In this document: piece after piece, positions 50,887 to 58,804 of the stretch | Layout of the letters: each line of letters starts with the position of its first letter | How positions within the stretch are numbered: the first letter of the stretch is position 1 | Origin: UBA1952 sp965246785 | Lineage (GTDB): Bacteria; Bacteroidota; Bacteroidia; Chitinophagales; Chitinophagaceae | Direction of reading: 5' to 3' | Assembly (NCBI GenBank): GCA_965246785.1 | Contig: CBDFFM010000020.1 | Span: 1 to 64,000 of the forward strand | DNA length: 64,000 nt | Made by a program: the position numbers and the translations under genes | Notes under the pieces: generated by a model | The model's input: only the letters and a program-made list of their open reading frames with translations | What the model was told of the DNA's origin: nothing | The model's database searches: none

Positions 50887-52731
50887 TCACTTTTCTATCC
50901 CAGCCAAGCTGCCGCCTTTCGCAAAAAGCCTGTCAATCTTCCGGTTCACAGCTTCATCCATTTCTACAGGCGGAGCATGATGCGGCTTTATCCGTGCGTC
51001 AATTACCAGCGGCCCCCGGCAGCCCCAGTGCTTGAAGTCGGTGAAAGCATTGATGCCATGAATGTCGTGGGAAGGATTGGTGCGGGTAAAGGTGACCCAA
51101 AGGAAGTTGTTGAGCGTGGCGGCAGTAAAGGCCGCATCGTCGGCCAGCACAATGATGGCTACGCCCCTGAGGGCCGATGTAACGGGACGCAACTGCTCAT
51201 CCAGCGCGGCGATTTCCTTTCCGGCCTTTTCATAAGAAGCGAATGGCGGCGCCTGTAGCACTATAATGCCTGGCAACGCCAATTGCGCATTGGGAAATTG
51301 ACCGAGGTGGGGCAGTGGGTAAGGGACTTCACTAACCAGTTCGCGGAGCTTATCGCCATATGCGGCAAAAACCACTTTACTCCCAGTATTGAGGCCCGTG
51401 CCGGAATAGTCCAGCGTGTCAATAGTGGTGTGCGTATAGAAATGCACATCACGCGTGAGGTCTATGCGCTCCAGGACATAGCGCAAATATTCAGGGATAT
51501 TGTGCGTGGAAAGTCGCCTCGTTTCATCGGCGGTGATAAAAAGGAATTTAGCGAGACTAAGCTGGCCAGTTCCGAGTATGTGGTTGGCTATGGTCAGGAT
51601 TTCCGCCGGACGTTTTACCCGGTCAAAGGGGGTGTAGCCTTCCCGCCCGATGGCCAGCAAGAGCGGATGCACCCCCGCCGCATCTACGGCATGTACTTCC
51701 CGCACGCCCGGAATTTCTGCTGGAATGGCATCGCCGGTAATCTCGTGGATAAGCGCGCCAAAACTTGTGTCTTCCTGCGGTGGCCGGCCTACGACGGTGA
51801 ACGGCCAGATGGCGTCTTTCCGCGCATAAACCTTCTTCACCCGCATTACCGGAAACTGGTGCGTGAGGCTGTAATACCCGAGATGGTCGCCGAAGGGGCC
51901 TTCGGGCTTATTCTCGCCCGGCCACACCTCGCCGGTAATCACGAAGTCAGCATCTGTTGAAATGGTGTTGCCATTCTCATCATAGCAATAGCGAAAGCGC
52001 CTGCCGCCAAGCACGCCGGCAAATGTGGCTTCCGAAATCCCTTCCGGCAGGGGCATCACGGCTGCAAGCGTATGCGCCGGCGGGCCGCCCACGAATACAC
52101 ATACCGGCATGGGCTTGCCTTTGCCGTTCCACTTGCTTTGGTGGATGCCGATGCCGCGGTGAAGCTGGTAATGCAGGCCCACTTCCTTATCTGGCTCATA
52201 GGCATTCCCGGAAAGCTGGATGCGGTACATGCCGATGTTTGCCTTCATGATGCCGGGCAGATGCGGGTCTTCGGTATAGACCTGCGGCAGCGTAACGAAG
52301 GCGCCGCCGTCTATGGGCCAGTGCTGGATTTGGGGAATGTCGCGGACGGCGATTTGCTGCGCCATTACCGGGCGCTTAGACGGATTTTTGAGCGGCAATG
52401 CCTTGATAGCGGCAAGACCTGCAGCTGCGTTCTGAAAAGGATGCTTCAGAGCAGCTAGCGGATTGTCTTTTAGCTGAATGAGCCTTTGTACACTCGCCAG
52501 CGTATCACGGAAGATGAAGCGGCTGCGTTCTATCGTCCCGAAAATATTGGACGCCGCGCGGAACCGGCTGCCCTTTACGTTTTCAAAAAGAAGGGCCGGC
52601 CCACCTGCCGCATACACCCGCAGCTGGATGGCGGACAGTTCCAGGTACGAGTCAACCTCTTCGCGTATGCGGATGAGCTGGCCGTGGGCTTCTAAGTCTA
52701 AAAGGCAGGATTCTAAGGAACTATATGCCAT
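50887..52731 (-). CDS. UbiD-family prenylated-FMN decarboxylase
   Basis: A 614-residue decarboxylase. UbiD-type elements are seen: SLESCLLDLEAHGQLIRI start, GIHQSKWNGKGK, EGPFGDHLGYY (E-P-F-D-H prFMN/active-site region) and the C-terminal HWGCRGPLVIDARIKPHH. Length exceeds the ~500 of E. coli UbiD but suits Bacteroidota versions thought to act in menaquinone synthesis; the exact substrate is uncertain. It starts 41 bp after the second half of carB on the same strand. No UbiX (prFMN maker) here. Confidence 0.88.
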   Translation of the reverse strand: MAYSSLESCLLDLEAHGQLIRIREEVDSYLELSAIQLRVYAAGGPALLFENVKGSRFRAASNIFGTIERSRFIFRDTLASVQRLIQLKDNPLAALKHPFQNAAAGLAAIKALPLKNPSKRPVMAQQIAVRDIPQIQHWPIDGGAFVTLPQVYTEDPHLPGIMKANIGMYRIQLSGNAYEPDKEVGLHYQLHRGIGIHQSKWNGKGKPMPVCVFVGGPPAHTLAAVMPLPEGISEATFAGVLGGRRFRYCYDENGNTISTDADFVITGEVWPGENKPEGPFGDHLGYYSLTHQFPVMRVKKVYARKDAIWPFTVVGRPPQEDTSFGALIHEITGDAIPAEIPGVREVHAVDAAGVHPLLLAIGREGYTPFDRVKRPAEILTIANHILGTGQLSLAKFLFITADETRRLSTHNIPEYLRYVLERIDLTRDVHFYTHTTIDTLDYSGTGLNTGSKVVFAAYGDKLRELVSEVPYPLPHLGQFPNAQLALPGIIVLQAPPFASYEKAGKEIAALDEQLRPVTSALRGVAIIVLADDAAFTAATLNNFLWVTFTRTNPSHDIHGINAFTDFKHWGCRGPLVIDARIKPHHAPPVEMDEAVNRKIDRLFAKGGSLAGIEK

Positions 52732-52772
52732 TCGCTTGATTGCAATACGCGAATTGCGTAGCTGCCTGAAAG

Positions 52773-53975
52773 TTACTTACTCAAGTGCATGCTCCGCTCC
52801 TTATACAGATTCCTGAACCACGGGTCGCGCAGATTCTTGATAAACTGAATCGCCTCGCCCGTACTCTTCATTTCCGGCCCGAGCTCCGCACGCACGTTCG
52901 GAAATTTATTGAAAGAGAAAACCGGCACCTTCACCGCGAAGCCTTCCAGCTTCTGCTCAATGTCAAAGTCGGAAAGCTTGCGCTCGCCAAGCATCACCTT
53001 GGTTGCGATATTCAGATAGGGGATGCCGTAAGCTTTCGCGATAAACGGCGTTGTGCGGCTGGCGCGCGGATTGGCTTCAATCACAAACACCTGACCGTCT
53101 TTAATTGCGTACTGAATATTAATCAGACCGCGGATATTTAGCCGCAAGGCAATCTTCCGTGCGATGTCGGCCATTTCTTCCACGATGATAGGGCCGAGGT
53201 TAAAGACCGGCAGCACGGAATGCGAATCGCCGCTGTGAATGCCTGCCGGCTCTATGTGCTCCATGATGCCCATGATGTGGACTTCCTCACCGTCACAGAT
53301 GGCATCAATCTCGGCTTCCTGGCAGCGGTCAAGAAAGTGGTCAATGAGAATTTTATTGCCGGGCAGATGCTTGAGCAGGCTTACGACGCTTTTCTCCAGC
53401 TCTTCGTCATTAATCACAATCCGCATCCGCTGGCCGCCGAGCACATATGATGGCCGAACCAGCACCGGATAGCCTACTTCCTTTGCTACCTCAATCGCAT
53501 CGTCGGTGCCGTAAGCGGTGCCGTATTGCGGGTATGGAATGCCCAGCTCTTTGAGCAAGTCGGAGAAGCGCCCACGGTCTTCGGCAATGTCCATATCGTC
53601 AAAGGAGGTGCCGATGATTTTTACGCCGCGCTCGTGGAGCTTCTTGGCCAGCTTCAAAGCTGTTTGCCCGCCAAGCTGCACGATGACGCCGTCGGGCTGC
53701 TCATGCTCTATGATTTCCCAGAGATGCTCCCAATAGACGGGCTCAAAGTAGAGCTTGTCGGCAATGTCAAAGTCCGTGGAGACCGTCTCCGGATTGCAGT
53801 TGACCATAATGGCCTCGTAGCCGCAATCTTTCAACGCCAGCAGGCCGTGGGTGCAGCAGTAGTCAAACTCAATGCCCTGCCCGATGCGGTTGGGCCCGGA
53901 GCCGAGGACGATAATCTTCTTTTTGGAAGAGGGGATGGATTCGTTGTGAAGCAGCGGAGACGAGGAGCGGTTCAT
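52773..53975 (-). CDS. carB: Carbamoyl-phosphate synthase large subunit, C-terminal half (split carB)
   Basis: A 400-residue protein that corresponds to the second synthetase half of CarB, which phosphorylates carbamate with the second ATP. It starts MNRSSSPLLHNESIPSSKKK and goes straight into IIVLGSGPNRIGQGIEFDYC, the classic start of that half, then ATP-grasp (VLVRPSYVLGGQRM, INIQYAIKDGQVFVIEANPR) and ends NLYKERSMHLSK. The allosteric MGS-like domain is absent, as I recall for other Bacteroidota enzymes. The first half is encoded separately at 56262-57920, same strand, with three genes between. Together they sum to about 952 residues, the family length. Confidence 0.92.
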   Translation of the reverse strand: MNRSSSPLLHNESIPSSKKKIIVLGSGPNRIGQGIEFDYCCTHGLLALKDCGYEAIMVNCNPETVSTDFDIADKLYFEPVYWEHLWEIIEHEQPDGVIVQLGGQTALKLAKKLHERGVKIIGTSFDDMDIAEDRGRFSDLLKELGIPYPQYGTAYGTDDAIEVAKEVGYPVLVRPSYVLGGQRMRIVINDEELEKSVVSLLKHLPGNKILIDHFLDRCQEAEIDAICDGEEVHIMGIMEHIEPAGIHSGDSHSVLPVFNLGPIIVEEMADIARKIALRLNIRGLINIQYAIKDGQVFVIEANPRASRTTPFIAKAYGIPYLNIATKVMLGERKLSDFDIEQKLEGFAVKVPVFSFNKFPNVRAELGPEMKSTGEAIQFIKNLRDPWFRNLYKERSMHLSK

Positions 53976-54023
53976 TAAGATGCAAACTTAACGCCTACGA
54001 ACGCGCCGCGGCGCATTCCTACG

Positions 54024-54893
54024 CTAAAACCGCCAGGTAGCCGCCATACCATATCCTTCACCCGTCATTGGCGAAGCGTAAGGCGAGAAATGCCAGGACG
54101 TTTTCTTCACCGCCTTATTCCGGTGCAGGCGCGGCACCAGCATCCCGCTACCTACGCCTACGATGGCGCCCACAAGAATATCAGAAGGGAAGTGTTTTCC
54201 CGCACGGTGCCGCAGGTAAGCCGTAGCGCCTGTCGCCGCTGTGGCTACGCCGTAAAACGCCCACTTAAGCTTTGAGGTCGGATGGTATTGGTCGTACATG
54301 GAAGCCGTAAAAAACGTAGCGGTTGATACCAGCGCCACGTGCCCGGCGAAGAAGGCATTTTTCTCATTGCCGCTCTGCCGGTCGCCAAATTCTTTAGTCT
54401 CATCGTACGTCTCCGGGCGGTAGCGGTCTATAAAGTAATCACCGCCGGTGTAGAGGAGTCCGGTAATGGCCATCGCCTCCCAATAAAGGCCATAGACACG
54501 GGCTGCATCGTGGCGAAGGTCTTTGTCCGCCATCAAAACAATCGGGTAAGGGATAGAGCTATAGAAGAAGTAGTCGCTGGCGGTTGCAGCCTCCTCGGAA
54601 TGGCGCACGGCCCAGCGGTCAAAGGCGGGAATAGATTCCTTCTTTAAGCCCGCAAGCGTGGCTGAGTCAATATTGTCTTTGCTGTAAATCTTCGGAAAGG
54701 CATAAATCGTCCATACAGTTGCCGGAACGATGATGGCGAAATCCACCTTCGGGCGAAAGAAGACTTTCGGGCCGGTCACATTGGCGGAAATGTCGCGTTC
54801 TAAGCGGGGCGGCAGGCTTGAGCCAGAGTCGCTGGCGCAAAAAGCAGTGAGCGACAGGCAGCACAGTATGCAGAGCAACACTATTTTTTTCAT
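54024..54893 (-). CDS. PAP2-family phosphatase, exported
   Basis: A 289-residue protein with signal peptide (about 1-20). The acid phosphatase motifs are in order: DRYRPETYD (KxxxxxxRP-like), FFAGHVAL (PSGH-like with Ala for Ser/Gly) and RHRAGKHFPSD (SRxxxxxHxxxD-like). Several membrane-like stretches. Likely dephosphorylates lipid pyrophosphates or phosphatidic acid in the envelope. It sits between the two carB halves. Confidence 0.85.
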   Translation of the reverse strand: MKKIVLLCILCCLSLTAFCASDSGSSLPPRLERDISANVTGPKVFFRPKVDFAIIVPATVWTIYAFPKIYSKDNIDSATLAGLKKESIPAFDRWAVRHSEEAATASDYFFYSSIPYPIVLMADKDLRHDAARVYGLYWEAMAITGLLYTGGDYFIDRYRPETYDETKEFGDRQSGNEKNAFFAGHVALVSTATFFTASMYDQYHPTSKLKWAFYGVATAATGATAYLRHRAGKHFPSDILVGAIVGVGSGMLVPRLHRNKAVKKTSWHFSPYASPMTGEGYGMAATWRF

Positions 54894-55002
54894 CCTTTAT
54901 GTACTAATTGTTACCGGCAGATTACCAAAGCTATGCCACTTAAACCTGGGCGGAGCCGATGAGCGGCAGCGAACTACTTTTACCAAAAAGCATTTATCCC
55001 CA

Positions 55003-55635
55003 ATGTCCGAGCACTCTTTCTCCTCGCTTATCTACCCGAAGTTTTTTGAAGGCAATCATTACTTCATTGACGAGAAAGTCGGGTTGTTCAAATTCTCTAA
55101 CCAGTACAAGGTTTTTAATGAAGAAGGCCTGCAGCTTGGCAATATCGTCCAGAAAGTTTCGGGCTGGCATAAGGTGCTGCGCGTCATTGGCAATTTTAAG
55201 GCGATGATGCCTTTTACGCTAGAGGTGCAGGATATGGAGGGCGCAGTGCAGGCAGTGATTAAGCGGGGCTGGACTTTTTGGATGAGTAAGATTCAGATTC
55301 TGGACAGCAGCGAGCATATCATCGGCCACATCCGCCAGAAGTTCCGCTGGTTCAAGCCGACGTTCCGCATTCTGGATACGCAGGAAGTAGATATGGCTAC
55401 AATCACCGGCGACTGGAAGGCCTGGAATTTCAGCATCACTCAGGGCAGCGCCGACGGGCGGCAAATCGGCGTCATCACGAAGAAATGGAACGGCATCCTG
55501 AAGGAAGCCTTCACCTCGGCCGACAAATACATCGTTTCCATCAACGAGGAAGTGGCAGAAGATGTCCGCAAAATTGCCATCGTCTCCACCGCCATTACCA
55601 TTGATATGGTTTTGAAGGAGAGCAAGGGGAAGTAA
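55003..55635 (+). CDS. LURP-one/scramblase-related protein
   Basis: A 210-residue protein with the tubby-like twelve-stranded pattern of LURP-one-related/phospholipid scramblase-like proteins: FEGNHYFIDEKVGLFKFSNQYKVFNEEG, repeated strand pairs, and the C-terminal hydrophobic helix IAIVSTAITIDMVL. Function in bacteria is unknown. On the plus strand, opposite to its neighbours. Start at 55003 (MSEHSFSSL) fits the fold; the open frame extends further upstream without family similarity. Confidence 0.75.
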   Translation: MSEHSFSSLIYPKFFEGNHYFIDEKVGLFKFSNQYKVFNEEGLQLGNIVQKVSGWHKVLRVIGNFKAMMPFTLEVQDMEGAVQAVIKRGWTFWMSKIQILDSSEHIIGHIRQKFRWFKPTFRILDTQEVDMATITGDWKAWNFSITQGSADGRQIGVITKKWNGILKEAFTSADKYIVSINEEVAEDVRKIAIVSTAITIDMVLKESKGK

Positions 55636-55639
55636 GCGC

Positions 55640-56239
55640 TTACTCCTCAAAAATGTCTTCCCAAAGCAGTGAAAATCCCGGAAGCGACTGCATAGGTATG
55701 GGCCCCGGCTCGCTGTATTCACCTGCAAGCTGATAAAGGCCCACTTCATTGAGCGTGTATGTCGTCACGCCTTGGATGCCCGGCCCCACAATCCAGTATT
55801 CCTTTACGCCGTGCTCCTGATACAGCTCAAACTTCTTCTTTAGGTCGCGGTCAAGGTTGCCGGCAGATAGGATTTCAATCATCGTATCCGGCGCGCCGAT
55901 ACAGCCGCGACGGTCAAGCTTGGCAGGGTCGCAAATGATGCAAACGTCTGGCTGCACAACGGTGTAAATCTGCTTGTCGTCTGTCTCTGCTTTTGCTTTC
56001 GGCAGGCGAACGTCAAACGGCGCGATGTAAACCTTGCAAGGCTTTTTCTTTAGAAATGACCTTATCGGATTGAAAATATTTCCTGCGATATCCTGATGCT
56101 GCCGCAGTGGCGCAGGGCTCATCCGCATCACCTTTCCGCGAAATAGCTCAACGTACTCATCAAACTTCCATTGCATGTAATCTGCGTAGGTATAGGTGCC
56201 TTGCAGGTCTAATTGATTGATGTCCGTAATTGGTGCCAT
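55640..56239 (-). CDS. Uma2-family putative endonuclease (PD-(D/E)XK fold)
   Basis: A 199-residue protein with the Uma2 pattern: YVELFRGKVMRMSPAP start, VQPDVCIICDPAKLD (PD), GAPDTMIEILSAGN (acidic strand) and DLKKKFELYQEHGVKEYWIV. The family adopts a restriction-endonuclease-like fold of unknown substrate and is common as repeated copies in cyanobacteria and Bacteroidota. Lies immediately downstream of the first carB half. Confidence 0.88.
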   Translation of the reverse strand: MAPITDINQLDLQGTYTYADYMQWKFDEYVELFRGKVMRMSPAPLRQHQDIAGNIFNPIRSFLKKKPCKVYIAPFDVRLPKAKAETDDKQIYTVVQPDVCIICDPAKLDRRGCIGAPDTMIEILSAGNLDRDLKKKFELYQEHGVKEYWIVGPGIQGVTTYTLNEVGLYQLAGEYSEPGPIPMQSLPGFSLLWEDIFEE

Positions 56240-56261
56240 ATCCTAAGCTTCAAAGCTAAAG

Positions 56262-57920
56262 TTACACAGTAGCCGGCCGCTCAAAAGTGCTGTAGAAATA
56301 CGGCGTTTTCGCCTCAAACTCCGCGCTGCAGGTATCCACCATTTTGAACACGCGCGTGACGCCCATCGCCTTGCGGTAGTCATACACCTCGTCAGCGTTG
56401 CAATCGCGTAGCAACTCGGCAAACTGCTCGTCGGAGAAGCCCATTTGTTTCGCTTCCCACATCAGTTCCTCCGGCACGCTTTCCAGATGCTTGCAGGCCG
56501 TGATGCGCTTCTCCATGTTCACGATGTCCTGAATCTGGTACAGGAACCAGCGGTCAATCTGCGTCAGCTCGCGGATGGTTTTTATGGAAATGCCGGCGGC
56601 AATCGCCTCCTTGATACGGAAAACCCTGTCCCACTTCGGTACGCGAATGCTTTCCATCAGCTCTTCCGGCTTTAGCCGCGCGGTGGAGATGAATGAAAGG
56701 CCTGTTGCATTATTCTCTAAGCTCTGACAGGCCTTTTGCAGGGCTTCCGGAAACGTCCGGCCAATCGCCATTACCTCGCCCACGCTTTTCATCTGGAAGC
56801 CGAGCGTATCATCGGCACCCTTGAACTTGTCAAAATTCCAGCGCGGCATTTTCACGATGACGTAATCCAGCGCCGGCTCAAAGAAGGCGCTTGTATCCTG
56901 GATAATAGGGTTCTTCAGCTCGTCCAGATTGTAGCCGATGGCCAGCTTCGCGGCAATCTTAGCAATCGGGTAGCCGGTAGCTTTAGAAGCCAGCGCGGAA
57001 GACCGGCTCACGCGCGGATTGATTTCCACGACGATGATTTCCTCTGTCTCAGGGTTCAGGGCAAACTGCACATTGCAGCCGCCTGCAAAATTGCCCAGCG
57101 CCCGCATCATGCGGATGGCGGTGTTGCGCATGAGCTGGTAGGCCGTATCCGAGAGCGTCATAGCCGGGGCTACCGTAATAGAGTCGCCGGTATGCACACC
57201 CATCGGGTCAAAGTTTTCTACCGTGCAGATGATGACGACGTTGTCGGCCATATCACGCAGCAGTTCCAGCTCAAACTCTTTCCAGCCCATCACCGCTTGC
57301 TCTACCAGCACCTCGTGTATAGGCGATGCCTGCAGGCCGCGCTCCAGGGCGGCGTCTAATTTGTCCTTGCTGAACACCAGCCCGCCACCGGTGCCGCCGA
57401 GGGTGAACGAAGGCCGTATGACCAGCGGGATACCGATTTCCTGTGCATATTCCTTGCCTTCTAACAACGAATTGGCGATGCGCGCCCTTGCCACGGGAAT
57501 GCCCATGTCTATCATCCACAGGCGAAATTTTTCGCGGTCTTCGGCCTTGTCAATGGCTTTGATATCCACCCCAATGAGCTTTACGTTGAAGCGCTCCCAA
57601 ACGCCCAGCTCGTCGCATTCCTTGCAGAGATTCAGGGCAGTCTGGCCGCCCATCGTGGGCAGCACGGCGTCTATTTCGCACTCTTCCAATATCTGCTCAA
57701 TGCTCTCCACCGTCAGCGGCAGCAGATAGACCTTGTCCGCCACAATCGGGTCGGTCATGATGGTGGCAGGGTTGGAGTTGATGAGCGTTACCCTTACGCC
57801 CTCGTCGCGCAGGGAGCGGGCGGCCTGGGAGCCGGAATAGTCAAACTCGCAGGCTTGTCCAATGACGATGGGGCCGGAGCCGATGATGAGGACGGATTTT
57901 ATGGAAGTATCGCGGGGCAT
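56262..57920 (-). CDS. carB: Carbamoyl-phosphate synthase large subunit, N-terminal half (split carB)
   Basis: A 552-residue protein that covers the carboxyphosphate synthetase half and the oligomerisation region of CarB. It begins PRDTSIKSVLIIGSGPIVIGQACEFDYS, has ATP-grasp motifs (IRPSFTLGGTGGG, VVEINPRVSRSSALASKATG) and ends CSAEFEAKTPYFYSTFERPATV, exactly where the linker to the second half starts in fused enzymes. Start at 57920 because the upstream frame enters the RAYT-linked inverted repeat. The C-terminal half lies 2.3 kb downstream (52773-53975). Confidence 0.92.
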   Translation of the reverse strand: MPRDTSIKSVLIIGSGPIVIGQACEFDYSGSQAARSLRDEGVRVTLINSNPATIMTDPIVADKVYLLPLTVESIEQILEECEIDAVLPTMGGQTALNLCKECDELGVWERFNVKLIGVDIKAIDKAEDREKFRLWMIDMGIPVARARIANSLLEGKEYAQEIGIPLVIRPSFTLGGTGGGLVFSKDKLDAALERGLQASPIHEVLVEQAVMGWKEFELELLRDMADNVVIICTVENFDPMGVHTGDSITVAPAMTLSDTAYQLMRNTAIRMMRALGNFAGGCNVQFALNPETEEIIVVEINPRVSRSSALASKATGYPIAKIAAKLAIGYNLDELKNPIIQDTSAFFEPALDYVIVKMPRWNFDKFKGADDTLGFQMKSVGEVMAIGRTFPEALQKACQSLENNATGLSFISTARLKPEELMESIRVPKWDRVFRIKEAIAAGISIKTIRELTQIDRWFLYQIQDIVNMEKRITACKHLESVPEELMWEAKQMGFSDEQFAELLRDCNADEVYDYRKAMGVTRVFKMVDTCSAEFEAKTPYFYSTFERPATV

Positions 57921-58003
57921 TGAGTGTAAAGCTTGGGGCGTGAGTCTTGCACCGCGAAAGTACGGCAGGCCATATTGCCTGCTACAGATACAGTTGGCGT
58001 GCA

Positions 58004-58732
58004 GAAAAACAGGAGCTCGGTTGGCGCGCGTCCCCAGACGCGCCGCCGGGCGGAGGGCCATCCCCGGATGGCCGGTTACATCCAGGAATAAACAGGCACT
58101 TTAGGATTCGGGAAGCTCAAATCATAAGCGCTGCTATAAATCCAATGTTCCGGCAGTTCCACTAAGCCGGCGCGCACCGGATTCAGGTGGATGTAGTTCA
58201 GCTTCTGCACAAAGAACTTATAGCTCCAGATTTCCTCCGCATGGCTGCTGTGAATCCAGACCTGATGATTAGCCGTGTTCGTATTTCTACCGGCATTCCA
58301 CTTCAGCCGGTGCAGCAGCCATTCGCGCCGGCTTTCCGGTTCGGATTGCAACATGTCCGCAATTGTCCGCGCAGTCATCTTCTTGAAGTCACGGATAGCA
58401 AAGCTGAGGTTGCCCTCCGGCTGTTGCAGGATAAAATGGCAATGGTTAGGCATGATGACGTAGCCATAAGTACGTAGCCCGCGTTGCTGATGGTAGAAGT
58501 TCAGGTTCTCAATGATGACGTCGCGGTAGGATTGGCGGGTGAAGATGTCCACCCAATCCACGATGGTGGCTGTGATGAAGTAGAGGCCGGTGGGATTGGT
58601 GATTCTGTAGGCGCCGCTGCTCATGCTTTTTTAGATTATTGCGCTAATATAATCTGCCCTTTGGCCATCTGGGGATGGCCTCCCGCGCGGCGGCGCGTCG
58701 GGGGACGCGCGCCAACCGAGCTCCTGTTTTTC
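58004..58732. mobile_element. RAYT element: IS200-like transposase between 70-bp inverted repeats
   Basis: The arms 58004-58073 and 58663-58732 are inverted copies, 65 of 70 positions identical. Each arm holds two hairpins: GCGCGTCCCCAGACGCGC-like and GGCCATCCCCGGATGGCC. The arms enclose a REP-associated tyrosine transposase gene; the left arm ends 2 bp from its stop codon and the right arm is 38 bp before its start. I saw no further copies of the arms in the window. Confidence 0.88.
58076..58624 (-). CDS. REP-associated tyrosine transposase (RAYT, Y1/HUH family)
   Basis: A 182-residue protein of the IS200/Y1 transposase superfamily. YGYVIMPNHCHFIL contains the HUH metal pair His61/His63. 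The C-terminal YKFFVQKLNYIHLNPVRAGLVELPEHW contains the YIHLNPVRAG motif; Tyr144 is a candidate nucleophile. RAYTs are domesticated single-copy transposases that spread REP hairpins. Bounded by 70-bp inverted repeats with REP-like hairpins, as expected. It lies upstream of the first carB half. Confidence 0.9.
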   Translation of the reverse strand: MSSGAYRITNPTGLYFITATIVDWVDIFTRQSYRDVIIENLNFYHQQRGLRTYGYVIMPNHCHFILQQPEGNLSFAIRDFKKMTARTIADMLQSEPESRREWLLHRLKWNAGRNTNTANHQVWIHSSHAEEIWSYKFFVQKLNYIHLNPVRAGLVELPEHWIYSSAYDLSFPNPKVPVYSWM

Positions 58733-58747
58733 TTCCCATTAAATCCG

Positions 58748-58803
58748 GCAACTAACTGGTTGCAGCGTAAGCTGCGACCTGCCATGTGGCAGCGTAGGCT
58801 GCA
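58748..58803 (-). repeat. 56-bp dispersed repeat, copy 2
   Basis: Reverse complement of the 7661-7716 element. It lies 15 bp outside the right arm of the RAYT element and directly before the recQ stop codon. It contains CAGCGTAAGCTGCG and CAGCGTAGGCTGCA, a direct repeat of its own. Confidence 0.65.
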
Positions 58804-58804
58804 A

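Noticed and set aside
52773..53975. Second carB half as a truncated pseudogene
   Set aside because: Both ATP-grasp motifs and a natural C-terminus (NLYKERSMHLSK) are present; lack of the MGS domain is usual for this phylum as I recall it.
57921..58061. 47-residue N-terminal extension of carB first half
   Set aside because: It translates the left arm of the RAYT inverted repeat; the family start is MPRDTS at 57920.
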